This document shows, one piece after another, positions 63,508-64,000 of a stretch of 64,000 bases of DNA. The notes beneath the pieces are model-generated. The model was given only the letters and a program-made list of their open reading frames with translations. It made no database searches and was not told the origin of the DNA. Both the position numbers and the translations under genes were made by a program. Origin of the DNA: Neomesorhizobium sp963726065 (GTDB taxonomy: Bacteria; Pseudomonadota; Alphaproteobacteria; Rhizobiales; Rhizobiaceae); the NCBI GenBank assembly GCA_963726065.1, contig CAVSAU010000005.1:124001-188000 (forward strand), given 5' to 3'. Within the stretch, counting starts at the first letter, position 1. Every line of letters starts with the position of its first letter.

Positions 63508-64000
63508 ATGCTCTCCGTGCTGATCGAAACCAGGAATGACGAGGAGGCGCTGGCGCGCACGCTCGCCTCGCTGATCGGCGGCGCCGTCGAGGGCGTGGTG
63601 CGCGAGGTGATCGTCTGCGACCGCGGCTCGACCGACCAGACGCACTACGTCGCCGAACATGCCGGCTGCCATTTCCTGGCCGAGGGCGGCATCGCCGCCG
63701 GCATCGCCCAGGCCAAGGGCGACTGGCTGCTGATGCTGGAGCCCGGCGCGCGGCTGGTCGAGGGCTGGATCGACGACGTTGTGCAGCATGCGGCCAAGCA
63801 GACGATGGCGGCCCGCTTCTCGCGTTCGCGCAGGCGAGCGCACGCCTTTCCTGGCGCGCGTGTTCTCGGCGGGCGGCGCGCTCGCCGAGGGACTGCTGAT
63901 CACCAAGCGGCAGGCGGCGGCGCTGTCCAGAACCGCAGGCAGCGCCGAGGCAATCGCGCGCGGCCTGGCGACCAAGCTGCTTGCGGCGGAGATCGCTGTC
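63508..64000 (+). CDS. Glycosyltransferase family 2-like protein, N-terminal part
   Basis: The gene runs off the right edge. ATG 63508 begins MLSVLIETRNDEEALARTLA, then GVVREVIVCDRGSTDQTHYV and GDWLLMLEPGARLVEGWIDD, a GT-A fold with a D-x-G-S-T-D-x-T motif as in GT2 enzymes. A frame change near 63828 is required to continue (EALAEGLLITKRQAAALSRT-like reading). The upstream side lies divergent from the radical SAM gene. The donor and acceptor are not shown; the ending is outside the window. Confidence 0.72.
   Translation, partial: MLSVLIETRNDEEALARTLASLIGGAVEGVVREVIVCDRGSTDQTHYVAEHAGCHFLAEGGIAAGIAQAKGDWLLMLEPGARLVEGWIDDVVQHAAKQTMAARFSRSRRRAHAFPGARVLGGRRARRGTADHQAAGGGAVQNRRQRRGNRARPGDQAACGGDRC

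Noticed and set aside
4277..63900. Programmed ribosomal frameshifting or widespread pseudogenisation as the cause of the broken genes
   Set aside because: Breaks affect essential genes, occur many times per gene and lack slippery sequences at consistent sites; sequence error explains them better.

Overview
The window looks like a chromosomal segment of a high-GC alphaproteobacterium of the Mesorhizobium/Phyllobacteriaceae type. This rests on an F0 ATP synthase operon with two b-type subunits (atpI-atpB-atpE-atpF'-atpF), a BacA/SbmA peptide transporter, a Der GTPase followed by an SleB-like hydrolase, and an imp-type type VI secretion (T6SS) locus. The genus is inferred from protein resemblance, not proven. 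I saw no rRNA, tRNA, CRISPR array or insertion sequence.

Layout. Bases 1-2.6 kb: the end of an ethanolamine-permease-like APC transporter, two small envelope proteins and an XRE-cupin regulator. Bases 2.7-17.3 kb: a T6SS-linked accessory module. It has a DUF6931-like protein, a small OmpA protein and a long minus-strand operon running caspase-like protein, TssL, TssM, PP2C phosphatase, Ser/Thr kinase, DUF1036 protein and a two-domain M23-SLT peptidoglycan hydrolase. Bases 17.9-20.5 kb: a repeat-rich autotransporter. Bases 20.5-31 kb: FHA protein TagH, VgrG with its DUF6484 and TIGR02270 partners, two immunity-like genes, a DUF4150-HNH toxin, a ketosynthase-like protein, DUF2169 and TagF. Bases 31-49.8 kb: the core T6SS, read on the minus strand as tssA-B-C-hcp-tssE-F-G-tagH-tssJ-K-L-M-tagF, with clpV divergent. 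Bases 49.9-64 kb: mostly housekeeping genes (ArsC-like, MFS, sbmA/bacA, polysaccharide deacetylase, NnrU, TPR protein, der, SleB, ATP synthase F0, rnhB, radical SAM protein, partial glycosyltransferase).

How the genes work together. The core genes would build a complete contractile apparatus: TssB/C sheath, Hcp tube, VgrG tip, TssE/F/G/K baseplate, TssJ/L/M membrane complex, TssA organiser and ClpV recycling ATPase. The kinase, phosphatase and two FHA proteins suggest threonine-phosphorylation control. The DUF2169-ketosynthase-DUF4150 set looks like effector-loading machinery for a nuclease toxin whose immunity partner is the adjacent SUKH-family gene. TssL and TssM each occur twice.

Major caveat. 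Most long genes, including essential ones (der, atpF, rnhB), are broken by single-base frameshifts that can be followed across frames. The breaks I resolved are mostly one extra base. I read these as sequence errors, so such genes are given as one CDS spanning the reconstructed gene, with approximate break positions. They should not be read as pseudogenes without checking the raw reads.
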